From assembly GCF_002163675.1 (NCBI RefSeq), contig NZ_CP019334.1, positions 754,001 to 818,000 on the forward strand: 64,000 bases of DNA, in the 5' to 3' direction. Below are positions 19,751 to 28,980 of the stretch, in pieces; the stretch's first letter is position 1, and every line of letters begins with the position of its first letter. This DNA comes from Polaribacter sp. SA4-12 (lineage in GTDB: Bacteria; Bacteroidota; Bacteroidia; Flavobacteriales; Flavobacteriaceae). The translations under genes and the position numbers were made by a program. The notes under the pieces are model-generated. The model saw only the letters and a list, made by a program, of their open reading frames with translations, made no database searches and had not been told where the DNA came from.

Positions 19751-22267
19751 TTAAAACTCACGTTTTCCAAACTCACTATCAATAAATTTCGATTTATTTT
19801 TAGCAGCATTAAAGGTATAAGATAGGTTTAACGAAACTGCATCTACTTCATAAACATAATTTGTACTTGTATAAAATTGATTTGCTCTTGATGTTGTTAT
19901 ACGTTGCTCATTGGTTTTAAATAGTCCCATATCAATATTTTGCCATTGTAAAGTAGCGGTCAATTTATCATCCATAAACTTTTTTCTGAATGTTAAGTTT
20001 GGTGAGTAAAAACGAGAATCTTCTCCCATTGCAGTATTTCTATCAGATAAGTAATTAAAAGTGAATTGTACGGAAGCATTTTCCCAGAAATTATAGGTAG
20101 AATTTAAGTTGAAAGAATAAATAGTCGATTTAGAATCGATATCATAATTTCTTTCTATTCCATCTCTGTGTCTAAAGTTAAGAACTCCATCAATTGCGTA
20201 ATTATACACGTTTAGACCGATAAAATTAGTCCAGTTATTTGTTGGTTTAATAACTGCGCCAACTTCTAAACCAATAGAATTACTTTTACCAACGTTAGAA
20301 TACACTCTATTAATAATTGTATCTATTACTGCTCCATTTGCTTCATAAGCCAACGTATTTACACGATTAATCACATTGTCTACATGTCTAAAATAAGCAG
20401 TAGCATAAATAGAATTCCCTCCTTTTAATTTCTTTGTAATTCCTAATTCTACTAAATCTATAAATTCTGGTGATAAAGTATTGTCACCTTGTTCAAAAAC
20501 TTCAGAATGCTCACGTTCTGCAAAACTGTTCATTTTAAAAGTAGTAGTTCTCTCAACTCTTTTACTATACGCAGTTTTTATATTCGTTTTATCATTAATC
20601 TTATACTGTAAAGATGCTGAAGGAAATAACTTTACAAAATCGTACTTATATACGTTTTCTGTTGTTTCACTTTGTAAAGCTTCTTTATAAACTCTATCCA
20701 TAGATTCTATACGTACACCAGCGTTATAATTCCACTTACTTTTAGAACCTGTAACTTGTGCATATCCAGAATGAATTTTTCTTTTTAAGCTAACATCACT
20801 AGAAAATTCAGGAACTTGAACTCCATCTCTTTCATAAACGAACTCTCCTGTGTGATCTAAATCACGATATTGATAACCCGTTTCTAAAGTTCCAAAAGAA
20901 AAAGGTTTCCATTGATAATCTAAGTTAAAACGTGTTCCATATAAAGGATTGTCATTGGTATTATATTCTCTTTGATACACAATATTATTATCAGGATGCC
21001 CTAAATTATCGTTTTCTGTTGGACCACCTAAAAATGTATATTCATATAAAATGGATGTAGATATTTTAGATTCATCATCAAATTTATGTGAATAATCAAA
21101 ACTTCCTAAAGCAAAATCTCCTTTTCTAATTCTTAAATTATGATTGTAATACGCAAATGTATAATCACGATTAGAACCACCAATTGGAGAAATCGCATGA
21201 TTATCATAATATACAATATCTGCTAAACGCTCTTTTGTACGTTTTCCGGCGAAAAAACCTAAAGAGTAAGTATCAGATTTATTTGGTGTATAATCTACAT
21301 TGAAACGTCCATTATAAGTAACTTCATCAAAACTACGCTCACCATCAGAAGGTAAAAAAGTAGTTTTATTTTCTGGAGTATTTACGATAAACATTTCACC
21401 TTCTCTTCTACCCGCTTTATCATTTCTTTGGTAACTTGCTCCAAAAGAAAAGTTCCAATTATCAGTTCTTTTATTGACAGTTGCATCAATTCCGTATCTT
21501 TTCGCAGCTACTTTAGCGTCATAATCTTCAATTGAAGGAAATCCACCACGAACATTAACTTGTGCAAACGTTCCATTAATAGCTCCTTTTTTAGTGATAA
21601 TATTTAAAATACCACCTTTTCCTTCAGGATCGTATTTTGCAGAAGGCGCTGTAATTAACTCTACACTTTCTAATGCATTTGCAGGTAATTGAGCTAGAAT
21701 TGTACTTGCATCACCTTGCGTTGGTTTTCCGTTGATTAAAACAGTAAAACCTTTACTTCCTCTTACACTAATATCTCCTAAACCATCAATAGTTACAGAA
21801 GGTAAATTTTTAACAACATCTACAGCATTACCACCAACAGTACTTTGATATTTCTTTGTATCAAATACTTGTCTATCAATTTTATGTATAACGGTTTGTT
21901 TCTCAGTTCTAACAACAACTTCATTTAATTGATTACCAGAACCTAAAATTAATTTTACGATTCCAATATCTTTCTTCTCATCTTTTTTATTGACAACAAT
22001 AGACTTAATTGTATTTTTTTGATAACCCAAAAAAGAAGCTTCTAAGTAATAATTACCTGGTTTTATATCAGAAATAGAAAAAATACCGTCTTTGTTTGTT
22101 ACGGTACCAACAACTAATTTATTATTTAAAGTTTTATAGATTGCTACACTAGCATATTCTAGCGGATAACTATCTTCATTATCTACAACTTTTCCTGTTA
22201 ATTGAGCTGTTGCAAACTGACACAAGGTTAAAGTCAGTAATAAAAATAGCCATTTTTTTAATTTCAT
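19751..22267 (-). CDS. TonB-dependent-receptor-like outer membrane protein (CarboxypepD + barrel)
   Basis: An 838-residue outer-membrane protein. A signal peptide (cleavage after FATAQ, about residue 22) leads into a carboxypeptidase-regulatory-like domain at about 23-110 (LTGKVVDNEDSYPLEYASV). A plug domain follows (NLPSVTIDGLGDISVRGSKG, then LPANALESVELITAPSAKYD, about 150-220), then a large barrel of the OMP_b-brl_3 type ending in REF. Such receptors import ligands across the outer membrane with TonB energy. No SusD partner is adjacent and no TonB box is obvious, so the substrate is unknown. It stands alone, converging on aroB. Confidence 0.9.
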   Translation of the reverse strand: MKLKKWLFLLLTLTLCQFATAQLTGKVVDNEDSYPLEYASVAIYKTLNNKLVVGTVTNKDGIFSISDIKPGNYYLEASFLGYQKNTIKSIVVNKKDEKKDIGIVKLILGSGNQLNEVVVRTEKQTVIHKIDRQVFDTKKYQSTVGGNAVDVVKNLPSVTIDGLGDISVRGSKGFTVLINGKPTQGDASTILAQLPANALESVELITAPSAKYDPEGKGGILNIITKKGAINGTFAQVNVRGGFPSIEDYDAKVAAKRYGIDATVNKRTDNWNFSFGASYQRNDKAGRREGEMFIVNTPENKTTFLPSDGERSFDEVTYNGRFNVDYTPNKSDTYSLGFFAGKRTKERLADIVYYDNHAISPIGGSNRDYTFAYYNHNLRIRKGDFALGSFDYSHKFDDESKISTSILYEYTFLGGPTENDNLGHPDNNIVYQREYNTNDNPLYGTRFNLDYQWKPFSFGTLETGYQYRDLDHTGEFVYERDGVQVPEFSSDVSLKRKIHSGYAQVTGSKSKWNYNAGVRIESMDRVYKEALQSETTENVYKYDFVKLFPSASLQYKINDKTNIKTAYSKRVERTTTFKMNSFAEREHSEVFEQGDNTLSPEFIDLVELGITKKLKGGNSIYATAYFRHVDNVINRVNTLAYEANGAVIDTIINRVYSNVGKSNSIGLEVGAVIKPTNNWTNFIGLNVYNYAIDGVLNFRHRDGIERNYDIDSKSTIYSFNLNSTYNFWENASVQFTFNYLSDRNTAMGEDSRFYSPNLTFRKKFMDDKLTATLQWQNIDMGLFKTNEQRITTSRANQFYTSTNYVYEVDAVSLNLSYTFNAAKNKSKFIDSEFGKREF

Positions 22268-22374
22268 AGAAATAGGTTTTATCTAAAATTTAAGTTGGTA
22301 AACTTACATTTATTCAGCTTATTAGACTAAAAATGTAAAGAAGGTTTAATAGGAGAAAAATTTTTATTGATATC

Positions 22375-22404
22375 AAAAAAAAATCCTTCTTTTCAGAAGG
22401 ATTT
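22375..22404 (-). terminator. Rho-independent terminator of the cold-shock-domain gene
   Basis: Arms AAATCCTTCT / AGAAGGATTT with loop TTTC. On the minus strand the hairpin is followed by a T run (A run at 22375-22383). Confidence 0.85.
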
Positions 22405-22426
22405 TATATATTTTATAAAGAAAATA

Positions 22427-22879
22427 TTAAATTTTTGTTACTTTAACAGCGTTCATACCACGCATTCCTCTTTCTAATTCGAAAGAAACTTTATCGTTTT
22501 CAGCAATTTCATCAATTAAACCACTAACGTGCGTAAAATATTTTTCGTTGTTCTCTAAATCGATAATAAAACCAAAACCTTTAGATGAATCAAAGAAAGA
22601 TACTTTTCCTTTTCTAACAGGATCTTCTTCTGGTAAATCTTCTTTCTTAGTTACAGAAATTTGAATATCTTCCAATTCAACTTCTACTTTTAAATCTGGA
22701 TCTGGTGGAGTATCAGTTAAGTTTCCATTATGATCTACGTAAGCAAACTGTATACCAGTTGACCCGTGTTCATCTTTGTCCGCTTTTCTAGCGTCCATTT
22801 TCTTTTGTTTATCTAAACGTTTTTTTAAACGTTTTTTTTCTTTTTCACTTTTACTAAATGTTTGTTGCGACTTTGCCAT
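22427..22879 (-). CDS. Cold-shock-domain protein with basic N-terminal extension
   Basis: A 150-residue nucleic-acid-binding protein. The last 65 residues form a cold-shock domain (GKVSFFDSSKGFGFI, residues about 89-103, then KYFTHVSGL), with the aromatic RNP1-like patch FGFI. The RNP2 position has KYFTH instead of the usual VFVH. The first 85 residues are unusual: a Lys/Arg-rich helix (about 9-33) then an acidic, proline-containing linker. A plain cold-shock protein has about 65-70 residues. It probably binds RNA or acts as a chaperone. A possible -7 box (22997-23004) implies a leader of about 110 nt, common for cold-shock genes. Confidence 0.88.
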   Translation of the reverse strand: MAKSQQTFSKSEKEKKRLKKRLDKQKKMDARKADKDEHGSTGIQFAYVDHNGNLTDTPPDPDLKVEVELEDIQISVTKKEDLPEEDPVRKGKVSFFDSSKGFGFIIDLENNEKYFTHVSGLIDEIAENDKVSFELERGMRGMNAVKVTKI

Positions 22880-23065
22880 TAAAAATATAAGAGTTTTAAA
22901 TTATTGTTTCTGATAAGAAAAAATACCTAACTGGAAATTCAAAATCTAACTAATGCTAACTAGTGTAATGACTGGAGTGTATTCTGTCTTATTTTGCAAA
23001 TATAGTAATTATTCATTAACTATTCTTCATTGAAATAGCGTAGATGTTAAAAAAACATTAAATAT

Positions 23066-23107
23066 TAGTAAAACTATCATTTATTAATAGTATTACTATT
23101 ACATTTG
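23066..23107 (+). promoter_or_regulatory. tetR-operon promoter with 12-bp operator dyad
   Basis: A -7 box TACATTTG lies at 23100-23107. Directly upstream, 23066-23077 (TAGTAAAACTAT) and 23087-23098 (ATAGTATTACTA) form an inverted repeat matching at 11 of 12 positions, around a 9-nt spacer. The dyad covers the expected -33 region, as for an autorepressing TetR-family regulator. Confidence 0.65.
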
Positions 23108-23124
23108 CAATTCAATAAAAAAAT

Positions 23125-23796
23125 ATGAAAAATTTATTATCCGTCTTAAAGATTTCTGTTTCTGATAAAGTTTTTATCAAAGATCCTGAAACATCAAATT
23201 TAGGGAAGCGTATTGTAGAACACAGTATTTTATTAATAAATGAAATAGGGTTTGAAGGTTTTACATTTAAAAAACTTGGAAACAAGATTGGTTCTAATGA
23301 GAGTTCAATTTATAGATATTTTGAAAGTAAACACAAATTACTTTTGTATCTTTCTTCTTGGTATTGGGCCTGGTTAGAATATCAATTAGTTATTGAAACA
23401 TTTAGTATTACTGATGCTAATGAAAAGTTAGAAAAGGCAATTACAGTAGCGACAAGAACGGTAAAAGAAGATAGTAATTTTTCACATATTAATGAAATTA
23501 TTTTATATAAAATTATCGTGAACGAAAACTCTAAATCCTTTTTAACCAAAGAAGTAGACCTAGAAAACAAAGAAGGCTATTTTGAAGTATACAAGAGGGT
23601 TATTACCCGAATTAGTGATATGATTTTAGAGGTAAACAAAGAGTATTCTTTTGCTTTAAGTTTAGCTAGTTCTATTATTGAAGGAGGTTTGCATCAGCAT
23701 TATTTGAGAGAGCACTTCCCTTCTATTACCAATTGTAAAGAAGGAAAATCACCAACCAATTTTTTTATTCATTTAGTTAAAAGTACAATCAAATAA
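23125..23796 (+). CDS. TetR-family transcriptional regulator of the export operon
   Basis: A 223-residue regulator. The helix-turn-helix is at about 27-72 (GKRIVEHSILLINEIGFEGF, then LGNKIGSNESSIYRYFESKH), with the TetR-typical SSIYRYF recognition helix. The C-terminal half is an all-helical ligand and dimer domain. Its stop is 2 bp from the start of the ABC gene, so it heads the TetR-ABC-HlyD-TolC operon and should control it. An imperfect 12-bp dyad lies in its promoter. The inducer is unknown; a compound exported by the system is likely. Confidence 0.9.
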   Translation: MKNLLSVLKISVSDKVFIKDPETSNLGKRIVEHSILLINEIGFEGFTFKKLGNKIGSNESSIYRYFESKHKLLLYLSSWYWAWLEYQLVIETFSITDANEKLEKAITVATRTVKEDSNFSHINEIILYKIIVNENSKSFLTKEVDLENKEGYFEVYKRVITRISDMILEVNKEYSFALSLASSIIEGGLHQHYLREHFPSITNCKEGKSPTNFFIHLVKSTIK

Positions 23797-23798
23797 GT

Positions 23799-25463
23799 AT
23801 GGAAAACAAACAATTAACTCCCTGGCAAAGATTTGTAGGCTTATTAAAATTAGAAAAAAAAGACATCTTTCAGGTATTCTATTATGCTATTTTTGGAGGT
23901 ATTGTAACCTTATCTCTTCCTCTAGGTATTCAGGCAATTATCAATTTAATTCAAGGAGCACAAATTTCTACATCTTGGATTGTATTGGTAATTATAGTAA
24001 CAATAGGTGTTATTTTTTCTGGCGCATTGCAATTAATGCAACTAAGAATTATAGAAACAATTCAGCAAAGAATTTTTACAAGAGCCTCTTTTGAGCTGAG
24101 CTATCGGTTTCCAAAGATAAAAATGAATGAATTAATTAATTATTATCCACCAGAATTAGCAAATCGTTTTTTTGATACATTAACCATTCAAAAAGGATTG
24201 TCAAAAATATTGCTTGATGTACCAACAGCATTATTACAAATTATTTTTGCTTTGATTTTGTTATCATTTTATCATCCATTTTTTATAATTTTTGGCTTTC
24301 TTTTATTGGTGCTAATCTATGTAGTATTTAAGTATACTGCTCAAAAAGGTTTACAAACAAGTTTGATAGAATCTAAAATAAAATATAAGGTTGCACATTG
24401 GATTCAAGAAGTTGCAAGAACAGTTGTCAGTTTTAAATTATCAGGAAATACTAATTTAGCGCTTCAAAAAAATGACGATTTAGTTGATAAATATCTAGAA
24501 GCAAGAGAAAGTCACTTTAGAATTTTAATTATTCAGTTTATACAAATGATTACTTTTAAGGTAATTGTAACTGCAAGTTTATTATTAATTGGTGGAGCGT
24601 TAGTGTTGAACCAAGAAATGAATATTGGTCAATTTGTTGCAGCAGAAATTATTATTCTTTTGGTAATTCAGTCTGTAGAAAAATTAATGATCGGTTTAGA
24701 ATCATTTTATGATGTGCTAACATCTATAGAAAAAATAGGACAAGTTGTTGATAAAGAACTAGAGCCACAAGAAGGAGAAAGACCAATATTTAAAGAGGGT
24801 TTAACTGTTGAACTAGAAGATGTTTCTTACGGAGTAGAAAATAGAGAAAAACACATTCTTAAGAATATTTCTTTAACGCTACAACCGAAAAGCAGAATTT
24901 TGGTTACGGGAGAAAGTGGCTCTGGAAAATCTACTTTACTTCGTTTAATTTCTGGAGTTATAGAACCAACTTCTGGAAACATTTATATCAATAATCTATC
25001 TTTAAGTAGTTTGCATTTAAATCATTATCGTTCTCAACTAGGTTTATCTCTTTCTGATGAAACACCTTTTGAAGGTAGTATAAAAGACAACTTAGTTTTT
25101 GGAAACAAAAATATTAAAGACGAAATAATTTACAATGCTTTAGATATTGTTGGTTTAACGCAATTTTTAAAAGAGCAACCTAATGGTTTAGAAACAGTTT
25201 TATATCCCGAAGGAAAACAAATATCTTTTACAATTGCAAAGAAATTAATTTTAGCAAGAGCGATTATTAAACAACCAAAAATATTGATTTTAGAAGACCC
25301 GTTAGATCAATTTAACTTAGATGAAACTATAAAAATCATTGACTATTTAACGGATGTAAAAAGACCTTGGGCTTTAATTGTAGTCAGTAGTAAGAAAAGT
25401 TGGAGAACTCAATGTAGCGAGACAATTACGTTAGAAAAAGGAGAAATAAAATCAATAAAATAA
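23799..25463 (+). CDS. ABC exporter subunit with degenerate ATPase domain
   Basis: A 554-residue membrane protein with one ABC transmembrane domain (hydrophobic segments at about 26-50, 57-80, 143-178 and 250-295) and one C-terminal nucleotide-binding domain. Walker A GESGSGKST (371-379) is intact. The other catalytic motifs are not: the signature LSGGQ reads ISFTI (475-479), Walker B Asp-Glu is swapped to E499-D500, the Q-loop Gln is replaced in LGLSLSDET, and the H-loop His is Ser in VVSSK (about 531). ATP binding may persist, but normal hydrolysis is doubtful. There is no peptidase domain. Followed by HlyD- and TolC-type partners, so it should span the envelope as a type-I-like exporter. 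Confidence 0.88.
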   Translation: MENKQLTPWQRFVGLLKLEKKDIFQVFYYAIFGGIVTLSLPLGIQAIINLIQGAQISTSWIVLVIIVTIGVIFSGALQLMQLRIIETIQQRIFTRASFELSYRFPKIKMNELINYYPPELANRFFDTLTIQKGLSKILLDVPTALLQIIFALILLSFYHPFFIIFGFLLLVLIYVVFKYTAQKGLQTSLIESKIKYKVAHWIQEVARTVVSFKLSGNTNLALQKNDDLVDKYLEARESHFRILIIQFIQMITFKVIVTASLLLIGGALVLNQEMNIGQFVAAEIIILLVIQSVEKLMIGLESFYDVLTSIEKIGQVVDKELEPQEGERPIFKEGLTVELEDVSYGVENREKHILKNISLTLQPKSRILVTGESGSGKSTLLRLISGVIEPTSGNIYINNLSLSSLHLNHYRSQLGLSLSDETPFEGSIKDNLVFGNKNIKDEIIYNALDIVGLTQFLKEQPNGLETVLYPEGKQISFTIAKKLILARAIIKQPKILILEDPLDQFNLDETIKIIDYLTDVKRPWALIVVSSKKSWRTQCSETITLEKGEIKSIK

Positions 25464-25469
25464 TTCGAA

Positions 25470-26831
25470 ATGTTAAATATATCTAACAATCAAATACATA
25501 AAAAAGTTGATTTATCAGAATTTAAATCTGGTAAAATAATTTTTAATAAAAACTACTACAAATCGTTAAATAAATTCCTTTTGGTATTCGCGATTATTGG
25601 TTTTATAACACTCTTTTTACCTTGGACACAGAATATAACAAGTCAAGGATTAGTAACCACTTTAACGCCAAATCAGAGACCACAAACTATTCAGTCTCAA
25701 ATTCCTGGTAGAATAGAAGAATGGTTTGTAACAGAAGGAGATTTTGTTAAAAAAGGTGATACAATTCTAAGAATTTCTGAAGTAAAAAGTGATTATTTTG
25801 ACAGTCGTTTAATTGAAAGAACAAATGACCAAATTAATGCTAAGTCCTCTTCTGTTGATGCTTATAAAGGAAAAGTAGATGCTTTAAAAAGACAAGTAGT
25901 AGCTTTAAAACAAGAACAACGATTAAAAACAGAACAAACTAGAAATAAACTATTGCAATCAAAACTAAAAGTAAAAAGTGATAGTATCGATTTTGAAGCA
26001 GCTAAAACAAACATTTCTATAGCAGAAAGACAATTCAATCGTACGCTAACTTTACAAAGTGAAGGCTTAAAAGCCGTAAAAGATGTTGAAGAAAAACGAA
26101 TAAAATTACAAGCTACACAGGCTAAATTAATTTCACAAGAAAACAAATTATTAGTAAGTAGAAACAATATTTTAAATGCTCAATTAGAATTATCTAGAAT
26201 ATCAGTTTCATACACAGATAAAATTTCTAAGTCTCAGAGTGATATGTTTACTGCACAATCAAGTGGATTTGATGCAAAAGCACAAGTATCAAAATTAGAG
26301 AATAGTAAAAGTAATTATAGCGTTAGAAATAGTTTGTTATTTATTACAGCTCCTCAAAATGGTTTTATCAATAAAGCTATAAAAGGCGGAATTGGAGGTG
26401 CATTTAAAGCCGGTGAAGATCTTGTTGGTATTATGCCAGAAAAATATGATTTAGCTGTAGAAACCTATGTAAGACCAATTGATTTACCCTTATTACATAT
26501 TGGTGAAAAGGTACGTGTTCAGTTTGATGGTTGGCCTGCAATTGTATTTAGTGGATGGCCAAATGCTTCTTACGGAACTTATGGTGCAAAAGTAGTTGCT
26601 ATTCAGAATTTTATTAGTGATAATGGCAAATACCGAGTTTTATTAGCTCCTGATAATACAGATAATACTTGGCCAAAAGCCATTAGAGTTGGTTCTGGTG
26701 CAAGAACAATTGCATTGTTAGAAGATGTGCCAATTTGGTTTGAACTTTGGAGACAATTAAACAGCTTCCCTCCTAACTATTATCAACCAGAAAATGGAAA
26801 GAAAAGTAAAGGCGATGCTAAAAAGAAGTAA
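25470..26831 (+). CDS. HlyD-family membrane fusion protein
   Basis: A 453-residue periplasmic adaptor that links the inner-membrane ABC subunit to the TolC-type channel. One membrane anchor lies at about 36-54. A biotinyl-lipoyl-like segment follows (IPGRIEEWFVTEGDFVKKGD, about 79-98). Then comes a long coiled-coil hairpin rich in Lys, Gln and Ser (about 115-280), the returning lipoyl half (FITAPQNGFINK) and a beta-barrel (LHIGEKVRVQFDGWPA). The C-terminus is basic (KKSKGDAKKK). It is 6 bp from the ABC gene and 28 bp from the TolC-type gene. Family certain; cargo unknown. Confidence 0.92.
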   Translation: MLNISNNQIHKKVDLSEFKSGKIIFNKNYYKSLNKFLLVFAIIGFITLFLPWTQNITSQGLVTTLTPNQRPQTIQSQIPGRIEEWFVTEGDFVKKGDTILRISEVKSDYFDSRLIERTNDQINAKSSSVDAYKGKVDALKRQVVALKQEQRLKTEQTRNKLLQSKLKVKSDSIDFEAAKTNISIAERQFNRTLTLQSEGLKAVKDVEEKRIKLQATQAKLISQENKLLVSRNNILNAQLELSRISVSYTDKISKSQSDMFTAQSSGFDAKAQVSKLENSKSNYSVRNSLLFITAPQNGFINKAIKGGIGGAFKAGEDLVGIMPEKYDLAVETYVRPIDLPLLHIGEKVRVQFDGWPAIVFSGWPNASYGTYGAKVVAIQNFISDNGKYRVLLAPDNTDNTWPKAIRVGSGARTIALLEDVPIWFELWRQLNSFPPNYYQPENGKKSKGDAKKK

Positions 26832-26859
26832 TATTTATGATTTCATTAGAAAAACAAAT

Positions 26860-28260
26860 ATGAAAAAATACATTTTAATAACATTCTTATTTTTTACTTC
26901 AGGATATTTTGCTCAGGATAAAGTTGAATCTGTGATGACTTTATCTGAGTATTTAGGATATGTAAAAAACTATCATCCTATTGTAAAACAAGCAAATCTT
27001 GTTATCAATAAAAGTGAAGCAAAATTATTAAAAGCTAGAGGTGCTTTTGATCCAAAAATTGAAATCGATTTTGATAAGAAGCAATTTAAAGATAAAGAAT
27101 ATTATAATAAATTAAATGCCGCTTTTAAGATACCGACCTATTATGGTATTGAGTTTAAAGCAAACTTTGAAAATAATGATGGAATTTATTTAAACCCAGA
27201 AAATACGGTTCCAACAGATGGTTTATATAGTGCTGGTATTTCTGCGTCATTGTTAAACGGACTTTTAATAAACAAGAGAATGGCTTCTTTAAAACAAGCA
27301 AAACTCTTTTTAGATCAAGCAAAAGAAGATCAACAAATTCTAGTCAATGAAATTTTATACAACGCTTCTCTCTCCTATTTTAATTGGTTAAAAACCTATA
27401 ATGAGAAAGTAGTATATGATGAGTTTCTTACAAATGCAAAAATTCGTTTTAAAGCAACAAAAAGAGCTTTTATAGAAGGAGAAAAACCTGCAATAGATAC
27501 TACTGAAGCAAAAATTACATTAAACAATAGAAAACTAAACTTAGAAAAAGCTAGAATTAAATTAGTAAAATCTTCTTTAGAATTGTCTAACTTTTTATGG
27601 TTGAAAGATAATACACCTGTAGAATTACAAAGTAATATCATACCAAATACAAACACAGTAAATAATATTGATGCAACTTTTAACATTGCTTTATTCAACA
27701 ATGCTGATTTTGATATTAATAAGCATCCAAAAATAAAATCTTTAGAGTTTAAAATAAAGAATTTAAATATTGATAAAAAACTAAAAACAAACAACTTACT
27801 TCCTAAATTGGATGTTCAGTATAATTTTTTAACTCAAAATAGCAATCAATTAAACTCTTTAAATACTCAAAATTATAAAGCAGGAATGAACTTTAAAATC
27901 CGTTTATTTTTAAGAAAAGAAAGAGGAGATCTTAAACTGTCTAAAATTAAATTACAAGATAAAAAGTTTGAAAACGAAGTAGCAAAAGTTACTATTAAAA
28001 ACAAAGTAAATGCCATTCAGCAAGAATTAGCTTCTTATGTTTTACAAAATAATTTAACGGTTGATATTGTTCGTGATTATGGAACGTTATTAAAAGCAGA
28101 AAACCGTAAGTTTTTCTTAGGTGAAAGCTCTTTATTCTTAGTAAATTACAGAGAAGTTAAATTGATTGAAGCTAAATTAAAAGCGATTGATTTAGAGAGT
28201 TCTTTCTTTAAAACGAAAGCAAATTTGTTTAAAGTAGCTGTTATTTCTATTGCTCAATAA
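26860..28260 (+). CDS. TolC-family outer-membrane efflux protein
   Basis: A 466-residue outer-membrane channel. A signal peptide starts at the ATG at 26860 (MKKYILITFLFF, cleavage after FAQ). The frame stays open back to 26794, inside the previous gene, but that part has no signal character. Two OEP repeats rich in Lys, Asn and Leu coiled coil follow (LSEYLGYVKNYHPIVKQAN near the start, and KHPKIKSLEFKIKNLNIDK in the second half). It is the last gene of the operon and completes a tripartite exporter with the ABC and HlyD subunits. No terminator is obvious behind it. Confidence 0.9.
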   Translation: MKKYILITFLFFTSGYFAQDKVESVMTLSEYLGYVKNYHPIVKQANLVINKSEAKLLKARGAFDPKIEIDFDKKQFKDKEYYNKLNAAFKIPTYYGIEFKANFENNDGIYLNPENTVPTDGLYSAGISASLLNGLLINKRMASLKQAKLFLDQAKEDQQILVNEILYNASLSYFNWLKTYNEKVVYDEFLTNAKIRFKATKRAFIEGEKPAIDTTEAKITLNNRKLNLEKARIKLVKSSLELSNFLWLKDNTPVELQSNIIPNTNTVNNIDATFNIALFNNADFDINKHPKIKSLEFKIKNLNIDKKLKTNNLLPKLDVQYNFLTQNSNQLNSLNTQNYKAGMNFKIRLFLRKERGDLKLSKIKLQDKKFENEVAKVTIKNKVNAIQQELASYVLQNNLTVDIVRDYGTLLKAENRKFFLGESSLFLVNYREVKLIEAKLKAIDLESSFFKTKANLFKVAVISIAQ

Positions 28261-28310
28261 AAAGGTTGATTATTAGAGTTACCACTAAAATAATTAAAGA
28301 ATAGAATAAT

Positions 28311-28511
28311 TTAATCATCGTCTTCTAAAGTAAAAAACTCATTTACAGAGATGTTAAATACTTTAGATAATTTTAACGCTAAAACTGTTGAAGGAACATA
28401 TCTGTTTTTTTCAATAGAATTTATGGTTTGTCTAGACACACCAATCGATTTAGCTAATTCATCTTGTGTTAAATCTAAGATGGCTCTTTGTACTTTTAAA
28501 GTATTTTTCAT
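28311..28511 (-). CDS. XRE-family helix-turn-helix regulator
   Basis: A 66-residue Cro/CI-type DNA-binding protein with the full five-helix fold: LDLTQDELAKSIGVSRQTIN (about 13-32) holds the helix-turn-helix, followed by SIEKNRYVPSTVLALKLSKV and the end VNEFFTLEDD. The size and sequence resemble small YozG-like regulators that pair with membrane proteins. It starts one base after the stop of the upstream membrane-protein gene, so the two are coupled. It probably represses its own promoter, where a perfect inverted repeat overlaps the -7 box. Confidence 0.92.
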   Translation of the reverse strand: MKNTLKVQRAILDLTQDELAKSIGVSRQTINSIEKNRYVPSTVLALKLSKVFNISVNEFFTLEDDD

Positions 28512-28512
28512 C

Positions 28513-28956
28513 TTATTTATTCATTCTTCTTAATTGCCAAAAAAACATCAATTGTACGATCAACATAAAAAATAATACTTGAAAATAACTAAATCCCTGT
28601 AATTCATCATCTTGATTAAATAAAGTTGCTACTGCGTAATTTACTAATGGTTGACCTAAAGAATACACAATTGCCATTATAAATGCCAGTCTATAAGATT
28701 GTGAACGTAAACTATCTATAAACTCGTCTTCTACTTTTTCTTTGGATAAAGAAATTAAAAGTAAACCGATTAATAATACTCCATGTAAAACTGGTTTTAA
28801 CCAATGAGAATCTTCAATATATTTTCTTGCAATCATTAAAACAAAAGTTCCAATGGCAATAATATACCCTATTCTTTTATACTGATTACCAAGTTGAAAT
28901 TTATTTAATTTTTCTAGTTGTTTTCTTTCTCTTTCGCAAATTGATAGTTTAGACAT
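28513..28956 (-). CDS. Four-helix membrane protein paired with XRE regulator
   Basis: A 147-residue inner-membrane protein with hydrophobic segments at about 27-45, 53-69, 88-107 and 123-142. The N-terminus is charged (SICERERKQLEKLNKF). I recognise no enzymatic motif. The gene lies 1 bp ahead of the XRE regulator in the same operon, an arrangement often seen for membrane proteins whose small partner controls them. It may sense membrane state or modulate the regulator; this is inference only. Confidence 0.8.
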   Translation of the reverse strand: MSKLSICERERKQLEKLNKFQLGNQYKRIGYIIAIGTFVLMIARKYIEDSHWLKPVLHGVLLIGLLLISLSKEKVEDEFIDSLRSQSYRLAFIMAIVYSLGQPLVNYAVATLFNQDDELQGFSYFQVLFFMLIVQLMFFWQLRRMNK

Positions 28957-28980
28957 GGTATTTTTATTTTACAATTAGAC

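Noticed and set aside
27396..27794. 132-codon frame antisense to the TolC-type gene
   Set aside because: Phe- and Leu-rich mirror of an OEP coiled coil, no start signals.
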